Origin: an uncultured Bacilli bacterium | GTDB lineage: Bacteria > Bacillota_I > Bacilli_A > RF39 > UBA660 | Assembly: GCA_934085595.1 (NCBI GenBank) | Contig: CAKOHK010000012.1 | Span: forward strand, 1 to 32,718 | Length of the DNA stretch: 32,718 bases | Direction: 5' to 3' | Shown here: one piece after another, positions 23,299 through 31,035 of the stretch | Layout of the letters: the number at the start of each line of letters is the position of its first letter | How positions within the stretch are numbered: the stretch's first letter is position 1 | The notes under the pieces: generated by a model | Told to the model about the DNA's origin: nothing | Database searches by the model: none | The model's input: the letters and a program-made list of their open reading frames with translations, nothing else | Program-made: the position numbers and the translations under genes

Positions 23299-24372
23299 TT
23301 ACTTTTCTTTACTTACATTAAGTATTATTCCAATAGATATCATACTAATAAGTAAGCTAGAACCACCATAACTTATGAAAGGTAAAGTGACTCCAGTTAT
23401 GGGCAAAAGTCCTGTAACTACCCCCATATTTAATGATGTTTGAAATAATAAAGAAAAGCCTAAGCCAAATATTAAATACTTACCAAATAGATCTTTTGTT
23501 TTAATAGCACTTTTAAATACATTATAGAAAAATAAAATATAAAGTGTAACTATAACAAGACCACCAATAAATCCAAACTCTTCGAGTATAACTGAAAATA
23601 TAAAATCTGTTTGTGGTTCTGGAAGATAAAAATGTTTTTGCCTTGAATTAAAAAGACCATATCCAAGAAGTCCACCTGGACCAATTGCATATAAACTTTG
23701 TATCATTTGAAATCCACTGCCAAGTGGATCAGACCATGGATTTATAAAAGATGTAATTCTATCAAGTCTATAAGGCGCTATTAGGATAAGAACTATAATG
23801 CCAATAATACCTAATATTCCAAGTTTAATAAATATAGAAAAATCACAACCAGAAATAAAGATAAGTCCAATTAAAGAACATACTATAACCATACCACTAC
23901 CAAAATCAGGTTCAAGTAATATAACAGCGAAAAATATAATTATTATAAGTAATATAGGCAACATAAAAGACTTAGTATGCTTTTTAATACTATCATTATT
24001 AGATAAATATTTAGATGTAAAAATGATAAGAGCTATTTTAGTAAGTTCACTTGGCTGAAAACCAAAGCCCATTATAGAAAACCAACTCCTACTACCATTA
24101 CGAACATTACCTATTCCAGGAATAAGTACTAAAATAAGTAATATAAAACATATTAATAGAAACTTATTAGAATATTTATAGTATTTTTTATAATCTATTT
24201 TGGAAGTAATAAAACATGCAAATAAACTTATTATAAAAAATATAACTTGATTTATTATATACTTATAAGGTGTATTATATTTATAAGAACTCCATATATA
24301 ACTACTAGAATATATAGATATAATTCCTATTATAGCTAAAATAACTGGATATATAAATATTTTCTTTCTCAT
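23299..24372 (-). CDS. SEDS-family peptidoglycan glycosyltransferase (FtsW/RodA)
   Basis: A 357-aa membrane protein with about ten helices that polymerises lipid II together with a class B penicillin-binding protein. Landmarks are RNGSRSWFSIMGFGFQPSE (the loop after helix 4), LEPDFGSGMV with the essential aspartate, PLGSGFQMIQSLYAIGPGG, PEPQTDFIFSVILEEFGF and PFISYGGSS near the C-terminus. FtsW and RodA cannot be separated safely from this alone. It starts at ATG 24370-24372 with no ribosome binding site; TATTAT ends five bases before the ATG, so the message may be leaderless. It lies downstream of glyS beyond a terminator. Confidence 0.9.
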   Translation of the reverse strand: MRKKIFIYPVILAIIGIISIYSSSYIWSSYKYNTPYKYIINQVIFFIISLFACFITSKIDYKKYYKYSNKFLLICFILLILVLIPGIGNVRNGSRSWFSIMGFGFQPSELTKIALIIFTSKYLSNNDSIKKHTKSFMLPILLIIIIFFAVILLEPDFGSGMVIVCSLIGLIFISGCDFSIFIKLGILGIIGIIVLILIAPYRLDRITSFINPWSDPLGSGFQMIQSLYAIGPGGLLGYGLFNSRQKHFYLPEPQTDFIFSVILEEFGFIGGLVIVTLYILFFYNVFKSAIKTKDLFGKYLIFGLGFSLLFQTSLNMGVVTGLLPITGVTLPFISYGGSSLLISMISIGIILNVSKEK

Positions 24373-24377
24373 ATTAA

Positions 24378-24383
24378 ATAATA
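24378..24383 (-). promoter_or_regulatory. Possible -10 for a leaderless ftsW/rodA message
   Basis: TATTAT on the minus strand, five bases before the start codon. This repeats the geometry seen before the flippase and the 115-aa gene. No good -35 is visible. Confidence 0.35.
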
Positions 24384-24393
24384 CTATTTTATA

Positions 24394-24434
24394 TATAAAA
24401 AAAGAACACTAGTTAATTAAAACTGTATTCTTTT
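24394..24434 (-). terminator. Terminator of glyS, with the stop codon in the loop
   Basis: AAAAGAATAC (24425-24434) pairs with GTGTTCTTTT (24400-24409) over ten bases with one G-U, followed by a T-run. The glyS TAA at 24417-24419 is in the loop. Confidence 0.75.
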
Positions 24435-25787
24435 AGTAATATAATCTTTTATTTCATCTACATTTAGAGTTATCTGCTGCATAGTATCTCTATCTCTTAT
24501 AGTAACAGTATTATTATTTATAGTTTCATCATCTATTGTTATAGAGAATGGTGTTCCGATAGCGTCGTTTCTTCTATATCTTTTTCCAATACTTCCACTT
24601 TCATCATAACTACATGAGAAATATTTAGATAATTCTTTATATATTTCTGTTGCTTTTTCGTTATGATATTTTTTTACTAGTGGTAAAATGCATGCTTTAA
24701 TAGGTGCTAGTGATGGGTTTAATTTAAGAACTAGTCTTTCTTCATTTTCTAGTTTTTCTAATGTATATGCATTAGTTAATATTGCTAGGAATAATCTTTC
24801 TACACCTAAAGATGGTTCTATTACATAAGGAATATATTTTTCATTAGTTTCTGGATCTAAGTATTCTAAACTTTCACCTGAATGTTTCATATGAGCATTT
24901 AAATCATAGTTAGTACGTGATGCGATTCCCCATAATTCTCCAAATCCAAATGGATATTTAAACTCTATATCAGTAGTAGCATTACTATAAAAACTTAATT
25001 CTTCTTTTTCATGATCACGGAATCTTAAATTATCTTCTTTAATGCCTAAATCAAGCAAGAACTTTTTACATGTTTCTTTATAATATTTAAACCAGTCAAG
25101 CTCTGTACCTGGTTTACAGAAGAACTCAAGTTCCATTTGTTCAAACTCTCTTACTCTAAATATAAAGTTACCTGGTGTAATTTCATTTCTGAAGCTCTTA
25201 CCTACTTGACCTACTCCAAATGGTAGTTTAAGACGCATACTTCTTTCTATATTTTTAAAGTTTACAAAAATACCTTGTGCTGTTTCTGGTCTTAAATATA
25301 TTGTACTTTTAGCATCTTCTGTAACACCTTGGAAAGTCTTAAACATTAAATTAAACTCTCTTATATCTGTAAAATCACATTTACCACAGTTTGGACATAC
25401 TATATTATTTTCTCTAATACATTTAATCATGTCTTCATGGCTCATACCATCAGCACCACTAATACCAGCATCTTCAAGTAATTTATCTGCTCTATGTCTA
25501 GTTTTACAATGCTTACAGTCTATTAATGGATCACTAAATGTTTTTAAGTGTCCACTTGCCTCCCAAACACGAGGATTCATAAGTATAGCACTATCAAGTT
25601 CTACATTATTAACATCTTCTTGAATAAATCTTTTTCTCCATGCGTTTTTAATATTATTTTTAAGTAAAACTCCTAAAGGGCCAAAATCCCAAGTATTAGA
25701 TAAACCTCCATAAATTTCACTTCCTTGGTATATAAAACCATAATTCTTACAATAATTTGTAAGTTCTTCCATATTTAAATTAGTCAT
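24417..25787 (-). CDS. glyS: Glycyl-tRNA synthetase, single-chain dimeric type
   Basis: A 456-aa class II synthetase that charges tRNA-Gly; this is the alpha2 type used by Gram-positive bacteria and eukaryotes, not the alpha2-beta2 GlyQ/GlyS type. Visible are the N-terminal catalytic segment SNTWDFGPLGVLLKNN, a probable zinc site with Cys91, Cys94, Cys131 and Cys134, the RPETAQGIF motif (166-174), motif 2 FRNEITPGNFIFRVREFEQMELE (199 onward), motif 3 EPSLGVERL (about 325) and a C-terminal anticodon-binding domain. Its ATG overlaps the stop of the upstream 264-aa gene by one base. Both lie behind a glycine-type T-box, which fits regulation by uncharged tRNA-Gly. Confidence 0.96.
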   Translation of the reverse strand: MTNLNMEELTNYCKNYGFIYQGSEIYGGLSNTWDFGPLGVLLKNNIKNAWRKRFIQEDVNNVELDSAILMNPRVWEASGHLKTFSDPLIDCKHCKTRHRADKLLEDAGISGADGMSHEDMIKCIRENNIVCPNCGKCDFTDIREFNLMFKTFQGVTEDAKSTIYLRPETAQGIFVNFKNIERSMRLKLPFGVGQVGKSFRNEITPGNFIFRVREFEQMELEFFCKPGTELDWFKYYKETCKKFLLDLGIKEDNLRFRDHEKEELSFYSNATTDIEFKYPFGFGELWGIASRTNYDLNAHMKHSGESLEYLDPETNEKYIPYVIEPSLGVERLFLAILTNAYTLEKLENEERLVLKLNPSLAPIKACILPLVKKYHNEKATEIYKELSKYFSCSYDESGSIGKRYRRNDAIGTPFSITIDDETINNNTVTIRDRDTMQQITLNVDEIKDYITKRIQF

Positions 25788-26581
25788 TAAAATCCCTCCA
25801 TTTTTAATTGATATTTCATATCACTATTTTTCATTTTTTCGTGTCTTTCATTCATAATTCTTATGCAGTATCTAATTAAATCATCTTCAAAAACTAATAC
25901 TTCTTTAGATGTGTTACATATTTCTACTACACTCGTAGAACATACAAACCTAACTATACTATCTTCTCCATTTATATATGCTTTGAATGGATAACTTTCT
26001 AATTCATAGTCTTTAGTTTCTGTATATGGTCTTTTTTCTGTGAATGTATCATTTAAAAGTTCAGTTAAAAAAGCAATTTCATTATCAAGTATTCTTCCAT
26101 CTTTAAATCCTATATTAATAATAGCAGTGTCTTCACATATCTCATATGATGACATGCCTTCTGCTTTGTATAGTTCTATTCTTTTTACATTAATTGAGAA
26201 TACATTTTTGTATCTATCTATATTATATTTATTCCAAATACTCTCAAGTGTATGTCCTCTAAATCCATTAAATGATACATATTTTCTAGATGAGTTACCA
26301 CAAGATAATATAGATGTATCCATCTCATCAAATGAATATGTTACTTCTGTTATGTTGTTTTCACCTAAAAACTTATCAGTAATTGCATCAGATATTTCTT
26401 CATCACTCAAATGTTTTAATCCATTTGTAAAGCTTTTATCGTACCTTAATTTATTATTCTCTTTAAATAATAAACTATCTTTTGATAATTTAGAAACATT
26501 ATATGCTTTAATTACATCTCCATTTTCAATTATAACTACATAAGTATTTTTATCTAGATGTCTTTTTCCACTAACTTTCAT
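25787..26581 (-). CDS. 264-aa protein of unknown function in the glyS operon
   Basis: I do not recognise this protein. It starts at ATG 26579-26581, just after GGGAGG; a longer frame would begin inside the T-box terminator and is not credible. The N-terminus (MKVSGKRHLDKNTYVVIIENGDVIKAYNVSK) looks like a small beta barrel. Beyond it the protein is a mixed alpha/beta soluble protein with no membrane helix. Acidic stretches and scattered cysteines (SCGNSSRKY, ICEDT, VCSTS, EICNTS, RYCIRI) are present without a clear metal motif. Translational coupling to glyS through TAATG and shared T-box control tie it to glycine-tRNA supply, but no direct role can be assigned. Confidence 0.75.
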   Translation of the reverse strand: MKVSGKRHLDKNTYVVIIENGDVIKAYNVSKLSKDSLLFKENNKLRYDKSFTNGLKHLSDEEISDAITDKFLGENNITEVTYSFDEMDTSILSCGNSSRKYVSFNGFRGHTLESIWNKYNIDRYKNVFSINVKRIELYKAEGMSSYEICEDTAIINIGFKDGRILDNEIAFLTELLNDTFTEKRPYTETKDYELESYPFKAYINGEDSIVRFVCSTSVVEICNTSKEVLVFEDDLIRYCIRIMNERHEKMKNSDMKYQLKMEGF

Positions 26582-26599
26582 CAAAACCTCCCTAAAAAA

Positions 26600-26722
26600 C
26601 AAAATCTTCCAAAATATGTAAGGGTCCAAAATTAGGACGGTTCCACCTTACTTATTCTAGAAGAATCTCTTATTTTTATATAGCCTAGAGTGTTTCCAAG
26701 CACTCATCATCGCTTTAATAAG
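26600..26722 (-). promoter_or_regulatory. Glycine-type T-box riboswitch with a very short Stem I
   Basis: The minus strand carries the T-box core AAGGTGGAACCG (26638-26649); its UGGA bulge matches the UCCA end of tRNA-Gly. The terminator uses GTAAGG plus GTCC against GGACCCTTAC (26618-26651) with T-rich sequence beyond. Upstream, CTTATT (26717-26722) and AATAAG (26669-26674) close a short Stem I with an upper hairpin GAGTG/CACTC (26688-26705). A glycine codon GGC (26683-26685) lies in the 3' side of the internal loop as the likely specifier. Stem I is only about 54 nt and lacks room for the usual distal loops. It should control the 264-aa gene and glyS. Confidence 0.75.
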
Positions 26723-26725
26723 TAA

Positions 26726-26754
26726 ATGATAACATATAAACTTAAAAATATCAA
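26726..26754 (-). promoter_or_regulatory. Promoter of the T-box/glyS operon
   Basis: TTGATA (26749-26754), a 17-base spacer and TATCAT (26726-26731) preceded by TGT. Transcription would start about 26719, right at the base of Stem I, which confirms how short the leader is. Confidence 0.7.
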
Positions 26755-26873
26755 GGTAATATTAAGTGTTTATAAAAAAAGATGTTTTATCTAGCATATT
26801 TATTATTTGTACTTATTACATTCCATGATTGCTTCTTAATTTTTGGCTAACACTTCGTCTCTATGTCAAGGGC

Positions 26874-26902
26874 TTGAAATATTTTTTCTTTTATGATATC
26901 AT
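26874..26902 (+). promoter_or_regulatory. Promoter of candidate antisense-type small RNA (right module)
   Basis: TTGAAA (26874-26879), 17 bases, TATCAT (26897-26902) with TGA before it. The module's homology to the left copy begins at ATGTCAAGGG, about 12 bases upstream. Here the minus-strand TTGACA has no -10, unlike the left copy. Confidence 0.7.
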
Positions 26903-26908
26903 GTATAC

Positions 26909-27020
26909 ATGTGAAGGAAACTTCATACAATAAAAAAGGAACACTTAATATTCTCATGTTGAGTGTCACCATATATTTTTTTGGTAATCACCTAATTCAT
27001 CGCTGAGTTAGGTGGTTTTC
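26909..27020 (+). ncRNA. Candidate antitoxin-type small RNA, right module
   Basis: A transcript of about 112 nt from the promoter at 26874-26902 to the terminator at 26989-27020. It retains the GAAG-gaaa-CTTC hairpin (26913-26924) and the hairpin CACTTAAT/GTTGAGTG (26943-26965) of the left copy at high identity, while the segment before the terminator differs. The small frame found in the left copy is stopped after ten codons here. It is convergent with the 28-aa peptide gene at 27023-27109. Confidence 0.55.
26989..27020 (+). terminator. Rho-independent terminator of the right small RNA
   Basis: CACCTAATTC (26989-26998) pairs with GAGTTAGGTG (27005-27014), followed by GTTTTC. The stem is conserved with 206-233. 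Confidence 0.8.
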
Positions 27021-27022
27021 TA

Positions 27023-27109
27023 TTAACTTAATATTACTATAAAAAGCAATATTATAAGAAGAACTATAATGATTAATAAGACTGTAATTAATATATCTTT
27101 CTTATTCAT
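27023..27109 (-). CDS. 28-aa hydrophobic peptide, candidate type I toxin (right module)
   Basis: The peptide begins MNKKDILITV and is then almost only Leu, Ile and Val to a final Ser, one probable membrane helix. A very strong ribosome site GGGAGG (27117-27122) lies seven bases before the ATG. In the leader TTACAT can pair with ATGTAA that overlaps the start codon, so initiation may be structurally masked, as in many type I toxin messages. The promoter is at 27179-27207. It shares design and MxKKD start with the 33-aa peptide at 240-341. Toxicity is untested inference. Confidence 0.6.
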   Translation of the reverse strand: MNKKDILITVLLIIIVLLIILLFIVILS

Positions 27110-27178
27110 TACATCACCTCCCTCTTTACTTTAATGTAATAAGTTTGATGACACCCAACTATTAAGTATTCCTTAAGC

Positions 27179-27207
27179 ATTATATCAAACATTAGTTTCC
27201 GTTGCAA
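27179..27207 (-). promoter_or_regulatory. Promoter of the 28-aa peptide gene
   Basis: TTGCAA (27202-27207), a 17-base spacer and TATAAT (27179-27184) with extended TGA. The stretch 27162-27200 is nearly identical to 393-431 of the left module; here the -35 is better. Confidence 0.7.
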
Positions 27208-27220
27208 GCAAACAAAATAA

Positions 27221-27247
27221 AAAAGTTCAAATATTTTTTGAACTTTT
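27221..27247. terminator. Bidirectional terminator shielding the peptide gene promoter
   Basis: AAAAGTTCAAA (27221-27231) pairs perfectly with TTTGAACTTTT (27237-27247) around five bases. It insulates the peptide module from the permease gene upstream on the same strand. Confidence 0.7.
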
Positions 27248-27270
27248 ATTTTACCTTTTTATACAATAGA

Positions 27271-27298
27271 AAAAGCGAACATTTTCATGAACGCTTTT
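27271..27298 (-). terminator. Terminator after the arc permease gene
   Basis: AAAAGCG (27271-27277) and CGCTTTT (27292-27298) pair, with an inner CAT/ATG, followed by T on the minus strand. It lies 10 bases after the permease stop and ends the arcA operon. Confidence 0.75.
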
Positions 27299-27308
27299 AT
27301 TTTTTGTT

Positions 27309-28754
27309 TTAGAATATAACTGCTGCCATAGTTAGTAAAACTATATTCATTATAGCTATACATACTATTACTTTGAATGCCCATTTTAACCATGTAGTAT
27401 AGTTTACTTTGGCAAGTGTTAGTCCACCCATTATAGCACCACATGTTGGTGTGAATAGATTAACAAGTCCGTTTGCAGCAACAAATGTCATTATTACTAC
27501 TTCTACATTATATCCAAGTTGATATGCAAGTGGAGCCATGATTGGTGTAGATAAGCTTGCTAGTCCTGAACTTGATGGAACTAATACTGATAAGAATACA
27601 TGTAAGATATAATTACATGGAGTAAATAACCACTCTGGTGTTCCTTTTAACCATTCTGCGGCATTATAGATAATATAATTATCAAGATATGTTGATCTCA
27701 TAAGTACGCTAGCACCACGAGCTACTGCTATAATAAGAACTACTGATAAGATATCTTTTGCTCCATCAATAATAGCATCTATTATTTCATTAGCACTAAA
27801 TCTATTTATAATACCTATTATAATTCCCATTAATAAGAACCAAGCAGCTGCTTCATAGAACCACCAATTACCAAGTGATGCTCCAGTAAGCCATCCTGTG
27901 AACTTATCAAATAGTGTGATATTAAACTCACCCCATGGTATGAATCCTATTATCATTACTACAAATGTTAATAAGAATAACCATAATGTAACTTTTTGTC
28001 TTCCTGTAAGGACAACTTCATTTTTCTCATTATCTTTCTCTTCGAACTTTTCCATTTTCTTTTGTTCTTGAAGTGATAAGAATGTTGAACCTTTATCTTC
28101 TTTAACTTTTTTGGCATAACTCATAACAAAGTAAATAGAAATTGCTAATGTAGATATCCATAAGAATACCCCTATTAGTATTAATATTCCTTGGTTAGCA
28201 GTAATGCCTTCTGGTAATGCAGCTACTGCAGCACCTGTTGCGAAAGGATTTATTGTTGAACCAAGAACACCACTACCTGCTCCAAGTAGTACTGTTGCAC
28301 TTGCAACTATAGTATCCATACCTGCTGCTACCATAGTAAATGCAAGTAATGCATAGAAACCAACTGTTTCTTCCATCATACCATAAGTTGTTCCACCTAT
28401 AGAGAATAGAATCATCAATATTGGTATTAATGCAAGTTCTCTTCCTTTCATTTTTTTAACTAAGACCTTAATTCCATTTTCTAGTGCACCAGTCTTTTGG
28501 ATTACAGCAAGGAATCCACCAAGAACTAATACAAATATACATACATCAGCTGCATCTTCAAAGCCATGCATTGGCGCAAGTAACACATCTGATATTTTTG
28601 CTTTAACTACGCCAGAACCATTTACTATAATATCTCCTGCTTCACCACCAAATGTTGCACTTGGAAGTAATAAAGTAGCACAAGCAAGTAATATTAAGAT
28701 AATATATATGATAACAAACGCAGATAAAAAGCCTTTTTTCTTCTTTTTAGCCAT
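27309..28754 (-). CDS. YfcC/DcuC-family permease, probable arginine/ornithine carrier
   Basis: A 481-aa protein with 12 or so membrane helices and a basic start (MAKKKKKGFL). Conserved segments typical of YfcC/C4-dicarboxylate anaerobic carriers (PF03606) are present: LGAGSGVLGSTINPFATGAA, FSIGGTTYGMMEETVGFY, VPSSSGLASLSTPIMAPLA and LFTPTCGAIMGGL. The internal loop around residues 220-240 is highly charged. In arc operons such carriers often replace ArcD as the arginine/ornithine antiporter; the position directly after arcC, nine bases away, supports that role here. The substrate is inferred from context only. Confidence 0.88.
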   Translation of the reverse strand: MAKKKKKGFLSAFVIIYIILILLACATLLLPSATFGGEAGDIIVNGSGVVKAKISDVLLAPMHGFEDAADVCIFVLVLGGFLAVIQKTGALENGIKVLVKKMKGRELALIPILMILFSIGGTTYGMMEETVGFYALLAFTMVAAGMDTIVASATVLLGAGSGVLGSTINPFATGAAVAALPEGITANQGILILIGVFLWISTLAISIYFVMSYAKKVKEDKGSTFLSLQEQKKMEKFEEKDNEKNEVVLTGRQKVTLWLFLLTFVVMIIGFIPWGEFNITLFDKFTGWLTGASLGNWWFYEAAAWFLLMGIIIGIINRFSANEIIDAIIDGAKDILSVVLIIAVARGASVLMRSTYLDNYIIYNAAEWLKGTPEWLFTPCNYILHVFLSVLVPSSSGLASLSTPIMAPLAYQLGYNVEVVIMTFVAANGLVNLFTPTCGAIMGGLTLAKVNYTTWLKWAFKVIVCIAIMNIVLLTMAAVIF

Positions 28755-28763
28755 ATATTCCTC

Positions 28764-29696
28764 CTATTTAATTATTCTAGTACCATTTTTATTATTAAGT
28801 GCTAATATAGCACTATCAAGTGAAGAAATAATACCAACTTTATCGTTATCATCTTTTATAAACTCTAAAATAGATAATACTTTAGGAAGCATACTACCTT
28901 TAGCAAACTGTCCTTCTTCTATGTACTTTAGAGCTTCATCATATTTTATAACGTCTAAATCTATTTGATTTTCTTTGTTATAGTTTAGTGATACTTTATC
29001 AACTGCAGTTAGAATTAATAGTTTATCTGCATCTATTTCTTTTGCAAGTAATGAACTAGTTCTATCTTTATCAATAACAGCATCTACTCCTTTTAATGAG
29101 CCTTCTTCTTCTATAACAGGTATTCCTCCACCTCCTCCAACTATAACAATATTGCCTTGGCTTAACAGGTCTTTAATTAAGTCAAGTTCTATTATTTTAA
29201 TAGGTTTTGGAGATGGTACTACTCTCCTAAAACCTCTTTGAGAGTCATTTACATATGTTTGTCCGTTTTCTTCATGTAATTTTTTAGCTTCGCTTTCTGT
29301 ATAAAACATACCTATTGGTTTAGTAGGATTATTAAATGCTTCATCATTTTTATCTACTAAAACTTGTGTTATTACAGTAGCTACATTTTTCTTAATATTT
29401 CTTTTCTTTAATTCTTCGTATATAGCTTGCTGCAAATGATATCCTATATATCCTTGACTCATTGCTCCACATTCTGCAAATGGCATTGATGGAACACCTT
29501 CATCTTTACTTGAAGCTATATCGAATGCTAAATTAATAATACCAACTTGTGGACCATTACCATGAGTGATAACTATATTGTTACCACTCTGTATTAGGTC
29601 TACTAAGCTTTTAGCTGTATTTTTTACTAAGTTTAATTGCTCACTTGGAGTTTTACCTAATGCATTTCCTCCTAAAGCAACTACGATATTACTCAT
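28764..29696 (-). CDS. arcC: Carbamate kinase
   Basis: A 310-aa amino-acid-kinase-fold enzyme that makes ATP from ADP and carbamoyl phosphate in the last step of the arginine deiminase pathway. It has the opening VALGGNALG (6-14), ITHGNGPQVG, AMSQGYIGYHLQQA, NPTKPIG with FYTESEAKKL, VVPSPKPIKI and the nucleotide-binding IVVGGGGGIPV, then KDRTSSLLA. I start it at ATG 29694-29696, one base after the arcA stop; its ribosome site GTGAGGA lies within the last arcA codons, so the two genes are coupled. Length is normal for the family. Confidence 0.95.
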   Translation of the reverse strand: MSNIVVALGGNALGKTPSEQLNLVKNTAKSLVDLIQSGNNIVITHGNGPQVGIINLAFDIASSKDEGVPSMPFAECGAMSQGYIGYHLQQAIYEELKKRNIKKNVATVITQVLVDKNDEAFNNPTKPIGMFYTESEAKKLHEENGQTYVNDSQRGFRRVVPSPKPIKIIELDLIKDLLSQGNIVIVGGGGGIPVIEEEGSLKGVDAVIDKDRTSSLLAKEIDADKLLILTAVDKVSLNYNKENQIDLDVIKYDEALKYIEEGQFAKGSMLPKVLSILEFIKDDNDKVGIISSLDSAILALNNKNGTRIIK

Positions 29697-29697
29697 A

Positions 29698-30930
29698 TTA
29701 GTCCTCACGTACAAGAGGCATACTCATACATCTAGGTCCACCTCTACCCCTTGATAATTCTGCACTATGCATTTCTAGTACTTTAAGTCCATAATTTCTT
29801 AAAACTTCGTTAGTTACATTATTTCTATCATAAACAATAACAACACCTGGTGCTATACATAAAGTATTACTTCCATCATTCCATTGTTCACGGGCAGCAA
29901 CTATTTCATCTCCTCCACCACATGGTATTAAAGTGATTTCTCTTCCTAGGTATTCTTCAAGTATATGTTTTAGTGATGCATTTTTCTCTTTAACATTTAT
30001 TCCACCTTCATTATCATCAGTAATTTCAAATACTTGTAGTGTATTCATAATACCTGGATGGTATGTGAACTTATCATAATCTACTTGTGTAAATACTGTA
30101 TCTAAATGCATGAATGCTCTACAGTTTGGAATAACAAATGCAAGAACTGTTTCTATTTTTGAAGATGCATCTGCAAATATATTTTTAGCAAGTCTTTCTA
30201 TTGCTCCTGCTTGTGTTCTTTGTGATAAACCTACAGCTAGTATTTTATCATTTAGGTTAAGAATATCTCCACCTTCAACATGGAACTCGCTGTATCTATC
30301 ATAGTATTTAGCAACATTATCTTTGTAATCTGGATGATATTCAAATATATATTCTGCATATATAGTTTCTCTATTTCTTGTAACAGAATACATTCTATTT
30401 AAGCTAACTCCATTTCCAATTGAAGCAAATGGGTCACGAGTAAAGTATAAGTTAGGCATTGGATCTACAATAAATGTAGTATCATCACTAACACTATCTA
30501 CAAGACTCTTTCCTTTTTTAGCTCTTGCTTTAATTAAATCATTATTAACTATTCCTTCCATAGTTTTAAGTACAAGCATTCTATTATTTTCTATGCTTTT
30601 TAAGTATTCATAAACAAGACTTCTATATTTAGGTGTTCTAATACCTGCTTCATATATAAACTCTTGAATAAACTTTTCTTTAACTTCAGGGTATAAATCA
30701 AGAACTTCACTCATTAAGTCTTCTAAATATACTACCTCTACTCCATTATCTTTAAGTATTCTTACAAACTCATCATGCTCTTGCTGAGCTATTGGTAAGT
30801 ATGGAATATCATCAAATAATAATCTTTGTAAGCTATCTGGAGTTAAATTAAGTAATTCTCTTCCTGGTCTATGAACTAGAACCTTTTTAAGCTTTTTAAT
30901 TTCGCTTTTTACATTAATTGGATTATCCAT
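29698..30930 (-). CDS. arcA: Arginine deiminase
   Basis: A 410-aa guanidino-group hydrolase converting arginine to citrulline and ammonia. Visible active-site segments are YFTRDPFA, EGGDILNLND, MHLDTVFTQVD with the catalytic His, and the C-terminal RGRGGPRCMSMPLVRED with the nucleophilic Cys. The start is ATG 30928-30930, nine bases after AGGAGG; an earlier frame start lies upstream of this ribosome site and over the promoter. It is first in arcA-arcC-permease. arcB, the ornithine carbamoyltransferase that should link ArcA to ArcC, is not in the operon or window. Confidence 0.96.
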   Translation of the reverse strand: MDNPINVKSEIKKLKKVLVHRPGRELLNLTPDSLQRLLFDDIPYLPIAQQEHDEFVRILKDNGVEVVYLEDLMSEVLDLYPEVKEKFIQEFIYEAGIRTPKYRSLVYEYLKSIENNRMLVLKTMEGIVNNDLIKARAKKGKSLVDSVSDDTTFIVDPMPNLYFTRDPFASIGNGVSLNRMYSVTRNRETIYAEYIFEYHPDYKDNVAKYYDRYSEFHVEGGDILNLNDKILAVGLSQRTQAGAIERLAKNIFADASSKIETVLAFVIPNCRAFMHLDTVFTQVDYDKFTYHPGIMNTLQVFEITDDNEGGINVKEKNASLKHILEEYLGREITLIPCGGGDEIVAAREQWNDGSNTLCIAPGVVIVYDRNNVTNEVLRNYGLKVLEMHSAELSRGRGGPRCMSMPLVRED

Positions 30931-30956
30931 TTTCCATATCCTCCTATCATATATAA

Positions 30957-30985
30957 ATTGTATCATTTTTAATTTCTTTATTCAA
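30957..30985 (-). promoter_or_regulatory. Promoter of the arcA operon
   Basis: TTGAAT (30980-30985), a 17-base spacer and TACAAT (30957-30962) with extended TGA. No clear ArgR or CcpA operator is visible in the short leader. Confidence 0.7.
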
Positions 30986-30997
30986 TAACATTATTGT

Positions 30998-31028
30998 AAA
31001 AAAATAAAAACCTAGTATGAACTAGGTT
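30998..31028 (-). terminator. Terminator of the 554-aa surface protein gene
   Basis: AACCTAGT (31009-31016) and ACTAGGTT (31021-31028) pair around a four-base loop. On the minus strand the hairpin is followed by TTTATTTTTTT. Confidence 0.85.
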
Positions 31029-31035
31029 ATATTAG

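Noticed and set aside
25787..26629. Longer start for the 264-aa gene (ATG at 26629)
   Set aside because: The extra 16 codons overlap the T-box terminator and have no ribosome site. ATG 26581 directly follows GGGAGG.
27259..27444. 61-aa minus-strand frame at the end of the permease gene
   Set aside because: It lies in another frame over the permease C-terminus and its terminator and has no ribosome site.
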